From an uncultured Bacteroidia bacterium (GTDB taxonomy: Bacteria > Bacteroidota > Bacteroidia > Bacteroidales > ML635J-15): 64,000 nt of DNA. The translations under genes were made by a program, and so were the position numbers. The notes beneath the pieces were generated by a model. That model was given only the letters and a program-made list of their open reading frames with translations. It made no database searches and was not told where the DNA came from. Where the stretch lies: the NCBI GenBank assembly GCA_902776565.1, contig CACYQN010000014.1:1-64000 (forward strand). The letters run 5' to 3'. Positions within the stretch are counted from its first letter, which is position 1, and each line of letters opens with the position of its first letter. Of this stretch, positions 38,527-46,954 are shown one piece after another.

Positions 38527-39528
38527 ATGGAAGAAGAAAAATACATAGTCCGTTACCTTGTGATTCGTTTCAGCAGCATTGGCGACATTGTGCTTACTAC
38601 GCCAGTTGTAAGGTGTTTGAAACAGCAGGTCGAAAATGCCGAGATACATTTTCTCACTAAGCCTGCAAATGCGGGAATATTGGAGCCAAATCCATATATC
38701 GATGAGGTTCACACGTTGAAGAATACATACGCTGAAACCATTGATGAACTGTGCGAAATCCCTTTCGACTATGTAATAGACTTGCAGAAAAACCTTCGTT
38801 CCAAGCGCATAATCAACAAGTTGAAAATTCTGGATTTTTCGTTTCCAAAACTCAATTGGCAAAAATGGCTTGCGACGTCTTTCTTGAAAATCAACAAGTT
38901 GCCCGACATACATATTGTTGACAGGTATCTGATTGCCACCCGTCTTTTTGATGTTCACAACGACGGCAAGGGACTTGACTATTTTATTCCCGAAAATGAG
39001 GAAGTTGATACAAAGGAGGCTTTTGGCTTGGATGCAAATACCTATGTTGCATACGCAATCGGCGGTCAGCACGCAACTAAGCGTATGCCAAGGGAACTTA
39101 TTTCGCAGATATGTGGTAAGTTGAATGCACGAGTCGTGCTTCTTGGCGGAAACTCCGATGTGGAAGCAGCCGAATATATTTGTGCCGAGAATGAGAACTG
39201 CATAAATCTTTGCGGAATGCTTTCGCTGTCACAGTCGGCTTCGGTGGTAAGGCAGGCGAAGTATGTTATTACGCACGACACTGGACTTATGCACATTGCG
39301 GCGGCATTCAAGAAGGACATTGTTTCGATATGGGGCAACACCATTCCTCAGTTCGGTATGACACCGTATATGGCAGGGGAGAAGTCCAAGATATTTGAAG
39401 TCAAGGATTTGAAGTGCCGTCCGTGTTCCAAGCTGGGTTACGAGAAGTGTCCGCGCAAGCATTTCCGCTGTATGAACGACCAGAACATTGATGAAATTGT
39501 AGAATATTGTAATAGCATGTACACCTAA
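38527..39528 (+). CDS. Glycosyltransferase family 9 (heptosyltransferase-like)
   Basis: GT9 enzymes transfer heptose or a related sugar from a nucleotide donor to the lipopolysaccharide inner core at the cytoplasmic face of the membrane. The 333-aa protein opens YLVIRFSSIGDIVLTTPVVR, a standard GT9 start. It has the typical mid-motif YAIGGQHATKRMP and the C-terminal donor-site motif THDTGLMHIAAAF followed by SIWGNTIPQFGMTPY. The acceptor cannot be defined. The start was moved from an in-frame TTG at 38506 because a -7 box overlaps it. The gene stands alone; a foldback repeat follows its stop directly. Confidence 0.92.
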   Translation: MEEEKYIVRYLVIRFSSIGDIVLTTPVVRCLKQQVENAEIHFLTKPANAGILEPNPYIDEVHTLKNTYAETIDELCEIPFDYVIDLQKNLRSKRIINKLKILDFSFPKLNWQKWLATSFLKINKLPDIHIVDRYLIATRLFDVHNDGKGLDYFIPENEEVDTKEAFGLDANTYVAYAIGGQHATKRMPRELISQICGKLNARVVLLGGNSDVEAAEYICAENENCINLCGMLSLSQSASVVRQAKYVITHDTGLMHIAAAFKKDIVSIWGNTIPQFGMTPYMAGEKSKIFEVKDLKCRPCSKLGYEKCPRKHFRCMNDQNIDEIVEYCNSMYT

Positions 39529-39530
39529 AG

Positions 39531-39600
39531 TCATTTCGGAAGCCAGACGGAACACGCGATACGAAAGGGGAGCGTTGTGAAGACGGCTATCCGAAATCTC
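39531..39600. repeat. Foldback dispersed repeat, copy A (70 bases)
   Basis: It begins TCATTTCGGAAGCC and ends GGCTATCCGAAATC; the ends pair as an inverted repeat of about 12 bases with one bulge. It is about 80-85% identical, counted by eye, to 54190-54258, over 14 kb away. It starts three bases after the GT9 stop. There is no coding potential. It behaves like a small non-autonomous repeat. Confidence 0.75.
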
Positions 39601-39637
39601 ATAAAGTGTGTTATTTAATTATTAAATAGGTATAAAG

Positions 39638-39889
39638 ATGAAATTTCAGTACAGGACGCAGGGAACCTGCTCGGAGATGATTGAGTTTGAGATTGTTGAT
39701 GGAAAATTGCACAATGTGCAGTTTTATGGCGGTTGCCACGGCAATTTGCAGGGAATTGGCAAGTTGGTTGAAGGAATGGATGCAAATGAGGTGATTGCAA
39801 AGCTTGGCGGAATCCGTTGTGGCTACAAGGATACTTCCTGTCCCGACCAGTTGAGCAAGGCGATTGGTGTGGCATTGAAGAAAATGTGA
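39638..39889 (+). CDS. TSCPD domain protein
   Basis: This 83-aa protein resembles the TIGR03905/TSCPD family, short stand-alone relatives of the C-terminal domain of vitamin B12-dependent ribonucleotide reductase. Visible features are FQYRTQGTCSEMIEFEI, FYGGCHGNLQGI, and the cysteine-containing GIRCGYKDTSCPDQLSKAI. The name motif TSCPD is exact, and the four cysteines suggest metal or redox chemistry. No function has been proven for the stand-alone form. It stands alone between a foldback repeat and the promoter of the next gene. Confidence 0.92.
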   Translation: MKFQYRTQGTCSEMIEFEIVDGKLHNVQFYGGCHGNLQGIGKLVEGMDANEVIAKLGGIRCGYKDTSCPDQLSKAIGVALKKM

Positions 39890-39909
39890 TAAAAAAACAT
39901 CCAGAATAC

Positions 39910-39939
39910 TTTGTAGCATAAAAATTATAATTAAATTTG
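39910..39939 (+). promoter_or_regulatory. Promoter for the exported thioredoxin-like protein
   Basis: TTTG at 39910-39913, an 18-base spacer and TAAATTTG at 39932-39939, about 68 bases upstream of the ATG. Confidence 0.7.
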
Positions 39940-40006
39940 GCATCGCAAAATTTTGGACTAATTAAAAGCCGATGGGTCCGATGGCATATAACTGGGCATA
40001 TATTTT

Positions 40007-42649
40007 ATGAAGAAAATTTTATTTTTTGTTGTATCGATGCTGATTGCAGGTGCAATGTTTGCCCAGACAGCCAAGCATGAAATACAATGTCTTGACGAGA
40101 ATTTCCGTATGGAGAGGGCTACTCGTTCTGCTTCCGAGTGGGGTACTTTTACCAACTTTACGGCAACCGACATGAATGGAGTTTCCCACAATATCCAGAG
40201 TTATTTGGATCAGGGGAAATATGTTGTAATTGACTTTTTCTGCGCATGGTGCGGACCGTGCTGGTCTTATCATCAGAGCGGAATTCTTGAGAACTTACAT
40301 AATACATATGGTCCTGCTGGAACTGGTGAATTTGTTGTCTTGATGATTGAATGTGAAACTACTAATACTGCCGCTCAGATAACAGGAACGCAAACTGCTA
40401 ATACATACGCAGGTGCTTCTCAGGGCGATTTTACTGATGGTGGAACAAATCCAGTTCCGATTATTGATGCTACATCTAATCTTGCGGGAAAAGTTTCCTT
40501 GTACGAAGGATATGTGCCTTCAATTTATTTGTTCTGCCCATCTGGATATGTTCATGATGCTCACACTAACAGTTTAAATTCTGCCCGGGCAATATACAAC
40601 TTTGCTATTTCAGGTTGTCCTGAAGAAACATCCTTGCCAATGGTTGACATAAATGTACCGGATAGGGTTGCTCTTGGTGAATCAACACGCGTATCATCAA
40701 CGGTTGTCAGTGTAAGTGATGTAGTTTCATACCAGTGGTCTTTTGAGGATGGTTCCCCAGTTTTGGCTACTTCAAATAATGTAAATGTTGCATGGAATAC
40801 TCTCGGTATGAAGACCGTAAATGTTACTGTAACAAACGAATATGGCGTAGCTACGGCAACCAAGGAAGTTGAAGTTTATGACTGCTCAACAGCTGCAATT
40901 GACGAGTTCCCGTTTACCGAGAATTTTGAGAATGGTAGTGGTTGCTGGAATTTCATTAGTATGAACACTGCTAATGAAGAAGAACTTGGTGTCCTTGAGT
41001 ATTCCGATGGTATGCATGGCGCTGTGTTCAACAGTTATTACAGTGCAAACAACTATAACCAGTATATGATTTCACCCGAATTGGATCATATTGGAACACT
41101 TACTCTTACGTTCAAGTATAAGAAGAGTTCTAGCAATAGTACTGGAGAAAAATTCTATGTGAAGTATTCGACAACGGATGCGCAGACTTCAAGTTTTACA
41201 ACTCTTGGTTCGATGGTTACAGCAAATTCAACGAGCTGGCAGACCTATACGGGTACACTACCTGCTAATGCAAAGTATTTTATGATTAATTATAATACCA
41301 ATTATCAGTATTATTTGTTTGTAGATGACTTGAGCTTAACGGAAAATATTCCTAACTATACTGTTACAGCAACTCCAGATGATGCAGAACACGGTTCTGT
41401 AACAGGTGGCGGTTCGTATCCTATGTTAACCGAGGTTACTTTGACGGCCACACCTGCAGAAGGTTATGTGTTTGAAAAATGGAGCGATGACGATGCTACA
41501 AATCCACGTACATTCGCGGTAACATCTGATGTTACTCTTACGGCAAACTTTGTTGAAGCCGCTGCTACAACAACTCATACTCTTACATTGAATATTGACG
41601 AGAACTGCTCAGATATGGGAACTGTTTCTGGTGCTGGTACATACGTTGAAAATGCAAGTGTCCAGATTTCTGCTCTTCCGAATGTCGGCTATCATTTTAC
41701 AGGATGGAACGATGAAAATTCTGATAATCCAAGAACTATAGAAATGGATACAGACAAGGAATATACAGCTTCATTTGCAATCAATCAGTATGAAATAACT
41801 GTTACTTCTGCAAATACTGCTCAAGGTACTGTTGATGGTGCAAATACCTATAATTATAATGAGATTGCTGAAATTTCTGCAACTCCAGCAGAACATTATC
41901 ATTTCCAGTTCTGGAATGATGGTAATACAGATAATCCTAGAAACATAACGGTTACCGAAGATGCTGCATTTGTTGCATATTTCAGCATTGACCAATATGC
42001 TGTTACGACAGATGTTGATGATGCTTCTCATGGTACTGTTTCTGGTGCTGGCCAGTATCAATATAATGCAAATGCAATAATATATGCAGTTGCAAATCGT
42101 GGCTATGCTTTCACTCAGTGGCAGGATGGCAATACCGATAATCCAAGAACTGTAGTGGTTACCGAAGATGTGACATTTACCGCTTCTTTCGAGGATTTGC
42201 CACAATACACAGTTACTGTATTGGCTAACGATGATGAGTTTGGTACAGTAGAAGGTAGTGGCTCATACTATGAAGGAGAGATTGTTAGAATTAAGGCTAT
42301 ACCGAATGCTGGTTATGCTTTCTCACAATGGCAGGATGAAAATACACAAAACCCAAGGACAATTACTGTAGATGGAGATGCTACTTACACTGCTACATTT
42401 GTGCCTGCTACTACAATAGAAGGCATAGAAAATGCTGAAATATCAATCTTCCCGAACCCGACAACTGGCATTGTAAACATAGAAGCAGAAGGCTTGAACA
42501 AGGTTGTCGTTTATGATGTAACTGGCCGTATGATGATGTCGGTTGCTAACGAAAGCACAATTGACATTTCAAATCTTGAAGCTGGCGTTTACTTCTTCTC
42601 TGTTGAAACCGAAAATGGTTCTGCAATGAAGAAACTTGTTAAGGAATAA
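40007..42649 (+). CDS. T9SS-exported protein with thioredoxin-like, PKD and InlB-type repeat domains (880 aa)
   Basis: A signal peptide covers residues 1-20 (ending AMFAQ). A TlpA/redoxin-like thioredoxin fold follows (about 45-205), with the active site WCGPC at residues 81-85. Next are a PKD-like domain (about 215-290, VSYQWSFEDGSP), a choice-of-anchor J/MAM-like domain (about 295-445, FPFTENFENGSGCW), and five 70-aa divergent InlB B-repeat-like units (about 450-800, each closing NPRTIxVxxDxxxxAxF). A type A T9SS sorting domain closes the protein (ISIFPNPTTGIVNI, VYDVTGRMMM, GVYFFSV). It would be carried through the outer membrane by T9SS and held at the surface. Both CxxC cysteines are present, so the domain could be redox active; whether it acts in the periplasm in transit or outside is unknown. 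The gene has its own promoter and terminator. Confidence 0.88.
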   Translation: MKKILFFVVSMLIAGAMFAQTAKHEIQCLDENFRMERATRSASEWGTFTNFTATDMNGVSHNIQSYLDQGKYVVIDFFCAWCGPCWSYHQSGILENLHNTYGPAGTGEFVVLMIECETTNTAAQITGTQTANTYAGASQGDFTDGGTNPVPIIDATSNLAGKVSLYEGYVPSIYLFCPSGYVHDAHTNSLNSARAIYNFAISGCPEETSLPMVDINVPDRVALGESTRVSSTVVSVSDVVSYQWSFEDGSPVLATSNNVNVAWNTLGMKTVNVTVTNEYGVATATKEVEVYDCSTAAIDEFPFTENFENGSGCWNFISMNTANEEELGVLEYSDGMHGAVFNSYYSANNYNQYMISPELDHIGTLTLTFKYKKSSSNSTGEKFYVKYSTTDAQTSSFTTLGSMVTANSTSWQTYTGTLPANAKYFMINYNTNYQYYLFVDDLSLTENIPNYTVTATPDDAEHGSVTGGGSYPMLTEVTLTATPAEGYVFEKWSDDDATNPRTFAVTSDVTLTANFVEAAATTTHTLTLNIDENCSDMGTVSGAGTYVENASVQISALPNVGYHFTGWNDENSDNPRTIEMDTDKEYTASFAINQYEITVTSANTAQGTVDGANTYNYNEIAEISATPAEHYHFQFWNDGNTDNPRNITVTEDAAFVAYFSIDQYAVTTDVDDASHGTVSGAGQYQYNANAIIYAVANRGYAFTQWQDGNTDNPRTVVVTEDVTFTASFEDLPQYTVTVLANDDEFGTVEGSGSYYEGEIVRIKAIPNAGYAFSQWQDENTQNPRTITVDGDATYTATFVPATTIEGIENAEISIFPNPTTGIVNIEAEGLNKVVVYDVTGRMMMSVANESTIDISNLEAGVYFFSVETENGSAMKKLVKE

Positions 42650-42672
42650 AAGGTTAGTTTTCATAATGCACG

Positions 42673-42703
42673 AGGTCGCAACTTTTTGTTGCGGCCTTTT
42701 TTT
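42673..42703 (+). terminator. Rho-independent terminator of the 880-aa gene
   Basis: AGGTCGCAAC (42673-42682) pairs with GTTGCGGCCT (42688-42697, one G-T pair), followed by TTTTTT. Confidence 0.88.
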
Positions 42704-42715
42704 GTTTGTATAAAC

Positions 42716-42747
42716 AAAAAAGAAACGCCTCGTTTCCGAAGCGTTTC
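42716..42747 (-). terminator. Terminator of the tRNA-Arg gene
   Basis: GAAACGC (42722-42728) pairs with GCGTTTC (42741-42747). On the minus strand the stem is followed by a T-run (A-run before 42722 on the plus strand), 5 bases past the 3' end of the tRNA. Confidence 0.82.
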
Positions 42748-42751
42748 CCTG

Positions 42752-42823
42752 TGACCCCTAGGCGAATCGAACGCCTATCGTAGGAACCGGAATCCCAAAT
42801 TCTATCCATTAAACTAAGGGGCC
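42752..42823 (-). tRNA. tRNA-Arg (anticodon CCG)
   Basis: A complete 72-base cloverleaf folds on the minus strand. The acceptor is GGCCCCT with AGGGGTC. The D arm is weak: GTTT with GAAT. The anticodon stem TGGGA/TCCTA encloses loop TTCCGGT, giving anticodon CCG. The T arm is AGGCG-TTCGATT-CGCCT. The discriminator is A, and CCA is not encoded. It reads CGG arginine codons. It stands alone with its own terminator. Confidence 0.93.
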
Positions 42824-42950
42824 AATTGCGTTTGCAAAGGTAATGCTTTTTTCTGTTGAGGAAAAAACTAATGTGAAGAAAAATCCGTTCCATGGGCGTA
42901 GTCGAAAGGTAGGATTTTTATTGTAAAATAACGTAACCTTCGCTTCTACA

Positions 42951-42970
42951 CTTCGACAAGCTCAGTGAGC
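42951..42970. repeat. CTTCGACAAGCTCAG-type repeat touching the aroQ stop
   Basis: The 20 bases match, as reverse complement, 55776-55795 with one difference (GCTCACTGAGCTTGTCGAAG against GCTCCCTGAGCTTGTCGAAG). A related phrase occurs near 46996-47018. This copy lies a few bases beyond the aroQ stop at 42975-42977, and an AGCTCAGCG echo runs into the stop itself. Confidence 0.7.
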
Positions 42971-42974
42971 GAGC

Positions 42975-43397
42975 TCAGCGGGCGGAAAAGCTTCTTACCG
43001 CCAGTTCATACGACTTTAGTCCGAATCCCGTTACCACACCTTTGCAATTCGCTGCAATCACATTTTCGTGACGGAAATTCTCTCGTGCATAAACATTTGA
43101 AATATGTACCATGACTACGGGCAGGCTTATTGCTGCAACAGCATCGCGGATGGCGTATGAGCTATGCGAATATGCACCTGCATTGAGGATTATGCCGTTG
43201 TAATTTTCTGCGTCGGCTGAATGCATCTTTTCTACAATCTCGCCTTCGTGATGCGACTGGAAATAATGTATTTCGTGTTCGGGAAATTCCTTCTTCAACG
43301 ATTCAAGGTATGATTCAAAATCCTCGTGTCCGTAAATTTCCGGTTCGCGACGACCTATGTTTCCAAGGTTAGGACCGTTTATGATAAGCAGTTTCAT
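42975..43397 (-). CDS. aroQ: Type II 3-dehydroquinate dehydratase
   Basis: AroQ converts 3-dehydroquinate to 3-dehydroshikimate, the third step of the shikimate pathway to aromatic amino acids. The 140-aa protein is the type II form. Signatures are LLIINGPNLGNIGRREPEIYG near the start (the catalytic Tyr in IYG), the loop Arg in GRREPEIYG, NAGAYSHSSYAIRDA, and VVMVHISNVYARENFRH with the catalytic His. A TAAGTTTG box on the minus strand (plus-strand 43416-43423) lies about 20 bases upstream of the start. The last few codons and the stop border a dispersed repeat, so the natural C-terminus may have been altered. Confidence 0.96.
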   Translation of the reverse strand: MKLLIINGPNLGNIGRREPEIYGHEDFESYLESLKKEFPEHEIHYFQSHHEGEIVEKMHSADAENYNGIILNAGAYSHSSYAIRDAVAAISLPVVMVHISNVYARENFRHENVIAANCKGVVTGFGLKSYELAVRSFSAR

Positions 43398-43532
43398 TAG
43401 TTTTTATTATTTTTGCAAACTTACATAAAAATCCGTGATTTTTGTGTAAGTAAAAAATAAATAAAATCCCATCTTGATTATCAAGATGTTGGATTTTTAA
43501 TGTAAAAAACTTATTTGCGAAACAAGGTATAA

Positions 43533-44435
43533 ATGAAACCGCGCGAAACAACACTCAAGGAATACGAGGCGTACATAATGCTTGAACGCTCTCTTTCGGA
43601 GAACACGCACATTTCCTACATGCAGGAACTGACCAAACTCGACCAGTACCTTGACAAAATCGGTTTTTCGGGCAATTTCGCCGAGGTCGATACCGATATG
43701 CTTCGCGAATACATACGCCATATTGCATCGCAGGACATTGCTGCAACTTCGCAGTCGCACGCAATTTCGGCAATAAAGTCGCTATATAAGTTTCTGCTTG
43801 TCGATGACCAGATTGATGATGACCCGACCGAACTTATTGAAACACCGAAACTTGCCCGTCATCTGCCTACTGTGCTTACCGTCGAGGAGATTGAAGCGAT
43901 AATTGGTGCAATAGATGTCAGCACCGAACTTGGACATCGCAACAGGGCGATAATCGAAGTGCTGTACGGCTGTGGTTTGCGTGTGTCGGAACTAGTCGGG
44001 TTGCGGTTGTCCGACTTGTTTTTCGGCGAGGAGTTTATCCGCGTTGTCGGCAAAGGCGACAAGCAAAGGCTGGTGCCAATCGGTCACAAGGCAATGCAGG
44101 AAATCGACAACTATATGAAGTCGTTCCGCAACCACATTAATCCGCAGAAGGGCAGTGGTGACATTCTTTTCCTCAACCGCAACGGCAAAAAACTTACCCG
44201 TGCAATGATTTTTACTATCATAAAGCAGACTTGCAAGGCGGCAGGAATAGAAAAGAATGTTTCTCCTCATACTTTCCGTCATTCGTTTGCAACGCATCTC
44301 ATCGAGCGTGGTGCAGACCTTAGGGTTGTGCAGGAAATGCTTGGCCACGAGTCGATTACAACTACAGAAATTTACACTCACATCAATAAGCAGACCTTGC
44401 TTGAGGAAATTTTGATGCACCATCCACGAAGCTAA
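43533..44435 (+). CDS. xerD: Tyrosine recombinase XerD/XerC (chromosome dimer resolution)
   Basis: This is a site-specific recombinase that acts at dif with FtsK to resolve chromosome dimers. It has an N-terminal SAM-like core-binding domain (about 1-95, with SLSENTHISYMQELTKLDQYL). The catalytic domain carries Arg in YGCGLRVSEL, the beta-hairpin Lys in VGKGDKQRLVPIG, His-x-x-Arg in HTFRHSFATHL, His in LGHESI and the nucleophile Tyr in TEIYTH. At 300 aa it has Xer length. A housekeeping setting (before ubiE-menA, 4-base gap) argues against an integrase of a mobile element. XerD rather than XerC is a best guess. Confidence 0.93.
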   Translation: MKPRETTLKEYEAYIMLERSLSENTHISYMQELTKLDQYLDKIGFSGNFAEVDTDMLREYIRHIASQDIAATSQSHAISAIKSLYKFLLVDDQIDDDPTELIETPKLARHLPTVLTVEEIEAIIGAIDVSTELGHRNRAIIEVLYGCGLRVSELVGLRLSDLFFGEEFIRVVGKGDKQRLVPIGHKAMQEIDNYMKSFRNHINPQKGSGDILFLNRNGKKLTRAMIFTIIKQTCKAAGIEKNVSPHTFRHSFATHLIERGADLRVVQEMLGHESITTTEIYTHINKQTLLEEILMHHPRS

Positions 44436-44439
44436 AATT

Positions 44440-45123
44440 ATGGAAAATATAGGTTCATTATTCGACAGCATTTCATCCCGCTACGACCGTTTCAACCATA
44501 CGGCTTCGATGGGGATTGACCGTTTGTGGCGACGACGTGCCGTGCGTTCGTTGCCCGACTGCCGGCTTGTGCTTGATGTGGCAGCCGGAACTGCCGACCT
44601 CTGCATCGAAACAATAAGGCAGGGCAAGTCGCAAAAGGTTGTCGGCGTGGACATTTCCGAAGGAATGCTCGATGTTGGTCGTGAGAAAGTGCTCAGGAAA
44701 GGTCTGTCGGACAAAATAGAACTTCGTGTTGCCGATTGTGCTAGTCTGCCTTTCGACGACAATACTTTCGATGCAGTAACCTGTGGCTATGGAGTGCGTA
44801 ATTTCGCCGAACTTGACCGAAGCCTTACCGAAATTTTCCGTGTACTGAAATCTGGCGGACAACTGCGCATTCTTGAGTTTACTTATCCCACAAACAAGCT
44901 GGTTCGTTTTTTCTACGATTTCTATTTCACTCGCATTGTGCCACGCATTGGCAAAAAACTTACCGACAATGGCGAAGCTTACATTTATTTTATGAATAGC
45001 GTGAAAAGTTTTGCCAAAGGACGTGATTTTATTGCCATTCTTGAGAAGAACGGCTTCAGCGATACTAGTTTTAAAAGTCAAACATTTGGAATTTCAACAT
45101 TATATAAAGCATGCAAAAGATAA
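44440..45123 (+). CDS. ubiE: Demethylmenaquinone C-methyltransferase (UbiE/MenG)
   Basis: The enzyme methylates demethylmenaquinone with SAM, the last step of menaquinone synthesis. The 227-aa protein shows FDSISSRYDRFNHTASMGID at the start, the SAM-binding LDVAAGTADL, VVGVDISEGML, and the family signature CGYGVRNFAELDRSLTEIFRVLKSGG split around residue 130, then ILEFTYP. It ends in TLYKACKR. The final 13 bases overlap the start of menA, so the pair is translationally linked. Ubiquinone synthesis is not expected in Bacteroidota, so menaquinone is the likely substrate. Confidence 0.95.
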   Translation: MENIGSLFDSISSRYDRFNHTASMGIDRLWRRRAVRSLPDCRLVLDVAAGTADLCIETIRQGKSQKVVGVDISEGMLDVGREKVLRKGLSDKIELRVADCASLPFDDNTFDAVTCGYGVRNFAELDRSLTEIFRVLKSGGQLRILEFTYPTNKLVRFFYDFYFTRIVPRIGKKLTDNGEAYIYFMNSVKSFAKGRDFIAILEKNGFSDTSFKSQTFGISTLYKACKR

Positions 45124-45959
45124 AACTTTGGTTTGGCGTTTGTCGTCCTTATTCGTTGTTTATTTCGGCTAGTCCGGTTATTGCTGGACTGCTGGCGTTT
45201 GGAAAAATAATTGACATACCTACGGCTGTGGTTACCTTGCTGTGCGCCATGTCGTTGCAGGTGTTTTCAAATCTTGTGAACGACTACTACGACTTTGTCC
45301 GCGGTTGCGACAAGGCTGGTCGTTCTGGTCCACAACGTCCTCTTGCCGAGGGTATTGTGAATGAAAAGCAGATGCGTACTGCCTGTATAGTGGCATTGTC
45401 GGTGGCGTTGTTGCTTGGCGCCTACCTTGTATGGGTTGGTGGCTGGGTGATTCTGCTCGTCGGAGTGCTGTCGGCTCTGTTTGCCTGGCTCTATACGGCA
45501 ACGCGGTTTTCGTTGGCTTATTTAGGAGTTGCCGACATCATTTGTTTCCTGTTCTATGGACCGGTGGCTTCGGTAGGAACTGTTTTCTTGCAGTGTCACG
45601 AGTTTTCGCTTGCGGCGTTTTATGCAGGTTGTGCCTGTGGTTGTATTGCCGTTTGTGTACTGGCATCCAACAATATACGCGACATTGAAGATGACCGTGC
45701 TGTTGGCAAGCGGACTTTCCCCGTGCGTTTCGGAAAGACGGCGGCACAGGTCGGAGTTGCATTGATTCTTCTGGCTTCGGTGGCTTTTGCCGTGCTTGGT
45801 TTCGGAACATTGTGGCTATTGTTTTTGCTCGTTCCCGACATCTTTTTGTATGTCAAGCTTCTCAAGGCAGAGGGAAAGGCTTATAATATATGCTTGTTCC
45901 GATTTGTCTTGCTGGATGTGCTCTATGTGGTGGCATTCGGGGTGGCTTTTTGGCTATAA
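45111..45959 (+). CDS. menA: 1,4-dihydroxy-2-naphthoate polyprenyltransferase (MenA)
   Basis: MenA is a membrane UbiA-family prenyltransferase that attaches a polyprenyl tail to 1,4-dihydroxy-2-naphthoate and yields demethylmenaquinone, the substrate of the enzyme encoded just upstream. The 282-aa protein has many hydrophobic helices. Two Asp-rich sites are visible: NDYYDFVRGCDKAG (about residue 60) and NNIRDIEDDRAVGKRTFPVR (about 185). The first binds prenyl diphosphate with magnesium. The gene overlaps ubiE by 13 bases, which strengthens both calls. Confidence 0.95.
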   Translation: MQKIKLWFGVCRPYSLFISASPVIAGLLAFGKIIDIPTAVVTLLCAMSLQVFSNLVNDYYDFVRGCDKAGRSGPQRPLAEGIVNEKQMRTACIVALSVALLLGAYLVWVGGWVILLVGVLSALFAWLYTATRFSLAYLGVADIICFLFYGPVASVGTVFLQCHEFSLAAFYAGCACGCIAVCVLASNNIRDIEDDRAVGKRTFPVRFGKTAAQVGVALILLASVAFAVLGFGTLWLLFLLVPDIFLYVKLLKAEGKAYNICLFRFVLLDVLYVVAFGVAFWL

Positions 45960-45983
45960 TTTGTGAATTTTTTCCGAAATTGC

Positions 45984-46013
45984 TTGTCGGTATAAAAACA
46001 TTAATTATCTTTG
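45984..46013 (+). promoter_or_regulatory. Promoter for the alpha/beta hydrolase
   Basis: TTG at 45984-45986, a 19-base spacer, TATCTTTG at 46006-46013, 26 bases before the ATG. Confidence 0.75.
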
Positions 46014-46039
46014 TGCCAACTTGTTAATAATTTTGTGAT

Positions 46040-46954
46040 ATGAGAAATTCGGAACATACCTTCAAGTCGGCTGATGGTGCGGACATATTCTATCGACGTT
46101 TTTTGCCCGATGGCGAAACAAAAGCAGTCCTACAGATATTTCATGGAATGGCAGAACATTCTGCCCGTTATGCCGATTTTGCCAACTACTTGACTGATAA
46201 TGGAATTGCTGTTTATGTCAGCGACCATCGCGGACACGGGAAGACCATAACCGACATGAAGGATTATGGCGTATGGCCGCATCGCGACGAGTGGTGGCGC
46301 ATTGTTGCCGACCTGAAGCACCTGAAGGATATTGCAACGGCAGAAAATCCTAATGTTCCGTATTTCGTGCTTGGACATAGCATGGGGTCGTTTTTGGCAC
46401 GTACATTTATAACAAGGTACAGCACCGAAATTTCGGGTGTAATAATAAGTGGCACAGGAACTAATCCGACTGCCGTTTTGCGTTTCGGAAAGTTTATTGC
46501 CGATTTCGCCTGCACTTTTGAGGGATGCCGTTCCAAGGCAAAGTTGCTCGACAAACTTTCGTTCGGCGGATACAACAAGGGTTATAGTGCGCCATACCAG
46601 TGGCTTTCACGCGACGATTCGCAGGTGAAAAAGTACATTGCAGACGAACTCTGCGGTGGATTGTTTTCAAATTCGTTCTACCGTGGATTTTTCAAAGGCT
46701 TGATATATATTAATAAACGCTCATCTGGAGAACTGATAAACAAGAATTTGAAGATGCTCTTCGTATCTGGCGACAAGGACCCTGTAGGCAATTGTGGTAA
46801 AGGTGTTGAGGAGGCTGTCGATTTTTACCGCGACCTGCACATTGCAAACATACAATTGAAGTTATATCCTAATGCCCGTCACGAGATTCTCAACGAAATC
46901 AACAAGGAGGAAGTTTATAACGATTTGCTGAAATGGATAAACTCCGTTTGCTGA
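46040..46954 (+). CDS. Alpha/beta hydrolase, monoacylglycerol lipase/lysophospholipase type
   Basis: The 304-aa Hydrolase_4 family protein has oxyanion motif LQIFHGMAEHSARY, the conserved VSDHRGHGKT, nucleophile elbow LGHSMGSFLA (Ser near residue 115), acid Asp in VSGDKDPVGN and catalytic His in NARHEILNE. These form a complete Ser-Asp-His triad. There is no signal peptide, so it acts in the cytoplasm, probably on monoglycerides or lysolipids. The substrate is inferred from family resemblance. It has its own promoter; glpK downstream is separated by repeats and may not be in the same unit, although both could handle glycerol from lipids. Confidence 0.91.
   Translation: MRNSEHTFKSADGADIFYRRFLPDGETKAVLQIFHGMAEHSARYADFANYLTDNGIAVYVSDHRGHGKTITDMKDYGVWPHRDEWWRIVADLKHLKDIATAENPNVPYFVLGHSMGSFLARTFITRYSTEISGVIISGTGTNPTAVLRFGKFIADFACTFEGCRSKAKLLDKLSFGGYNKGYSAPYQWLSRDDSQVKKYIADELCGGLFSNSFYRGFFKGLIYINKRSSGELINKNLKMLFVSGDKDPVGNCGKGVEEAVDFYRDLHIANIQLKLYPNARHEILNEINKEEVYNDLLKWINSVC

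Noticed and set aside
43533-44435. Integrase of a mobile island near the tRNA-Arg
   Set aside because: The recombinase has XerD length and lies in a ubiE-menA housekeeping unit; no attachment-site duplication of the tRNA 3' end was seen.
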